Shown piece after piece: positions 3,912 through 5,358 of a stretch of 5,358 nucleotides of DNA (position 1 is its first letter; the number at the start of each line of letters is the position of its first letter). The translations under genes and the position numbers were made by a program. Below the pieces are notes generated by a model, which saw only the letters and a list, made by a program, of their open reading frames with translations, did not search any database and had not been told where the DNA came from. This DNA comes from Candidatus Borrarchaeota archaeon. GTDB lineage: Archaea > Asgardarchaeota > Sifarchaeia > Borrarchaeales > Borrarchaeaceae. The stretch is from positions 1 through 5,358 of the forward strand of contig JAEORY010000313.1 of assembly GCA_016840645.1 (NCBI GenBank), written 5' to 3'.

Positions 3912-5358
3912 CTAGGATAAAATATGAATCATATCTTCAACAGAAAGCACATCTTGAGGAATATTATATTCTTGCAAAGCGGATGCTAATTGTGTCATTT
4001 GTGGAGGCTTCAGAAACGCCCGCTTTAATACATCTTTCTGATAAAAAACATCTCTTGTGGGACCATCGGCAATTATCTCTCCATCTGCCATGACTATTAG
4101 TCTCTTAGCGAATCTCGCCACGAGTTCCATATCATGTGTAATCATAATTACAGTTTTCAATAAGCCTTTATCAAACAAGTCTTTGGCTAAATCCGCAAGT
4201 AAGTATCGTCCCCAATAATCTTGCGCTGTTGTCGGTTCATCCATAATCAGTATTTCTGGTCTCATTGCTAAGACCGTAGCTACCGCTAACTTGCGCCGAT
4301 CACCGAACGACAATCGGAATGGAAATGTGTTATATTCCTTTTCAAGACCCACAACTCGTAATGCATCTAGAACACGGTCTTCTATCTCTTCATCTGGTAC
4401 CCCAATATTTTTTAAACCGAAACGGATTTCTTTGTCTGCCGAAATAGTGAATAATTGATAATCTGGATTCTGAAGTACCATTCCTACTTTTTTTGCTACG
4501 TCACTAACATCAAGTTTACTAAGGTCTTCGCCTCTGAAGAATGCGTTTCCTTCTGTTGCTTGTAAAATACCAACAAAATTCTTAACCAAAGTGGTCTTTC
4601 CGCTTCCATTTTGACCAATTATGCCCACAAATTCGCCTTCATAGATTTTCAGATTGATGTTTTTTAACGCCTTAATATGTTTATAACCTTTGTAAGAATA
4701 GCTTAAATTTTCAGTAATTAAAATAGGTTCTCCTAATTCCTTTTTTCCATCACCAGGTAACGCTTTTTTGACAGAAAGTTTTCTATCTTTAAAAAGGGCT
4801 TCTATTTTTCCTATTCCTCGATAGAGAGAAATTTGAGGTTCTACTTGAAATCTCTCTTGTAATTTTAGGAATAATTGCGAGATATCAGGCGGACGAACAC
4901 CGTTTTCTTCAATTATTTTTGTGCGATTGAGGACTTCATCTGTTGGTCCGTAGTCAATACTCTTACCATCTCTTAAAATTAATATTTTGTCTGCAAGATC
5001 TATGATTTCTTCTGTTTTATGAGTAATCATGATTGTTGTAACTTTACCTTCTTTTTTTAACTGTTGAATTGCATCAAGCACTTCGACAGTGCCGAGTGGG
5101 TCTAATTGTGATGTAGGCTCGTCCAAAACCAATAAGCGGGGCTGCATGCACCACGTTGCAGCAAGAGCAACTCTCTGTTTTTGTCCACCAGAAAGTTCTT
5201 GAGGTGTTCTATCTTCAAATCCTGCAAGACCAACGATTTCTAGAGCATTTTTTGTACGCATAAGTATCTCTTCTTTTGGCACACCAAAGTTAGCTGGCCC
5301 AAAAGCAAGTTCCATGTCCACCCCCGGCATGAGTAATTGAGTCTCTGGGTCTTGAAGA
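3912..5358 (-). CDS. Fused double-domain ECF transporter ATPase (EcfA1-EcfA2 type), 5' end outside window
   Basis: The frame is open to the right edge: codons before the ATG at 5330 read LQDPETQLL, a Q-loop, so that Met is internal and the first Walker A lies beyond 5358. Numbering from that Met, the first ATPase half has LSGGQ (46-50), Walker B LLVLDEP (D70, E71), a D-loop SQLD and switch His104. A linker follows (about 130-200). The second half starts near 201, with Walker A GQNGSGKTT (239-247), Q-loop LQNPDYQLF (286-294), a divergent signature LSFGD (340-344), Walker B ILIMDEP (D364, E365), the unusual D-loop TAQD (368-371) and switch His399. The predicted role is to power uptake through EcfT, encoded immediately downstream. 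Fused CbiO-like pairs are common in archaeal ECF systems. About 80-90 N-terminal residues are probably missing. The C-terminal tail (about 430-472) resembles ECF ATPase extensions. The start and promoter are not visible. Confidence 0.93.
   Translation of the reverse strand, partial: LQDPETQLLMPGVDMELAFGPANFGVPKEEILMRTKNALEIVGLAGFEDRTPQELSGGQKQRVALAATWCMQPRLLVLDEPTSQLDPLGTVEVLDAIQQLKKEGKVTTIMITHKTEEIIDLADKILILRDGKSIDYGPTDEVLNRTKIIEENGVRPPDISQLFLKLQERFQVEPQISLYRGIGKIEALFKDRKLSVKKALPGDGKKELGEPILITENLSYSYKGYKHIKALKNINLKIYEGEFVGIIGQNGSGKTTLVKNFVGILQATEGNAFFRGEDLSKLDVSDVAKKVGMVLQNPDYQLFTISADKEIRFGLKNIGVPDEEIEDRVLDALRVVGLEKEYNTFPFRLSFGDRRKLAVATVLAMRPEILIMDEPTTAQDYWGRYLLADLAKDLFDKGLLKTVIMITHDMELVARFAKRLIVMADGEIIADGPTRDVFYQKDVLKRAFLKPPQMTQLASALQEYNIPQDVLSVEDMIHILS
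4299..4313 (-). other. Divergent ABC signature (LSFGD) in the second ATPase half
   Basis: The codons read Leu-Ser-Phe-Gly-Asp followed by RRKLA, where the other half has LSGGQKQR at 5195-5181. The position is right for the signature helix, about 20 residues before Walker B. Gly to Phe and Gln to Asp are substitutions at the ATP-contacting loop. Confidence 0.85.

Noticed and set aside
3863..4093. 76-codon + strand ORF across the ATPase/EcfT junction
   Set aside because: It lies entirely antisense to two clearly conserved genes, has no recognisable motif and is a frame shadow.

Overview
The window looks like ordinary chromosomal DNA from an AT-rich prokaryote, most likely an archaeon. That assignment is an inference. 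It rests on a glycolate/lactate-oxidase iron-sulfur subunit split into separate HdrC-like and HdrB-like genes, oligo-T tracts instead of stem-loop terminators, TATA-like boxes at sensible distances from start codons, and a fused double-ATPase ECF transporter protein. An uncultured Bathyarchaeia-like or Asgard-like lineage would fit, but the sequence alone does not settle this. One stretch (2620-2647) also resembles a bacterial sigma-70 promoter, so a bacterial host is not excluded. No rRNA, tRNA, CRISPR array, insertion sequence or phage gene was recognised.

Layout. Positions 1-1449 (+ strand) form a compact operon: the C-terminal end of a GlcD-type FAD-linked oxidase, a small two-[4Fe-4S] HdrC-like protein, and an HdrB-like protein with two complete CCG cysteine motifs. 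Together they look like a flavin 2-hydroxyacid dehydrogenase (D-lactate or glycolate type) that passes electrons through iron-sulfur clusters to an unidentified acceptor. Positions 1485-2471 (- strand, converging on the operon across 35 bp) hold an ornithine cyclodeaminase/mu-crystallin family dehydrogenase. Its promoter region carries a perfect 9-bp inverted repeat. A 252-bp divergent intergenic region separates it from a 58-residue + strand ORF (2724-2900) of unknown function that ends in a C-terminal CxxC. That ORF is followed by a T-rich tract containing two tandem nonamers.

Positions 2991-5358 (- strand) hold the end of an ECF-type (energy-coupling factor) vitamin/metal ABC transporter operon: a fused double ATPase, whose first Walker A lies beyond the right edge of the window, and then the transmembrane EcfT subunit. 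The two ATPase halves differ: the first has a canonical LSGGQ signature, while the second has LSFGD. No substrate-binding S component is visible in the window, so the transported compound cannot be named.

The three blocks are probably separate transcription units. The 2-hydroxyacid oxidase operon and the cyclodeaminase-family gene may both touch the pyruvate/alanine/2-oxoacid pool, but their convergent layout gives no evidence of shared control. I found no convincing undescribed multi-gene system. The best leads are the small CxxC protein, the operator-like palindrome, the missing acidic residue in the cyclodeaminase homologue, and the asymmetric ATPase.
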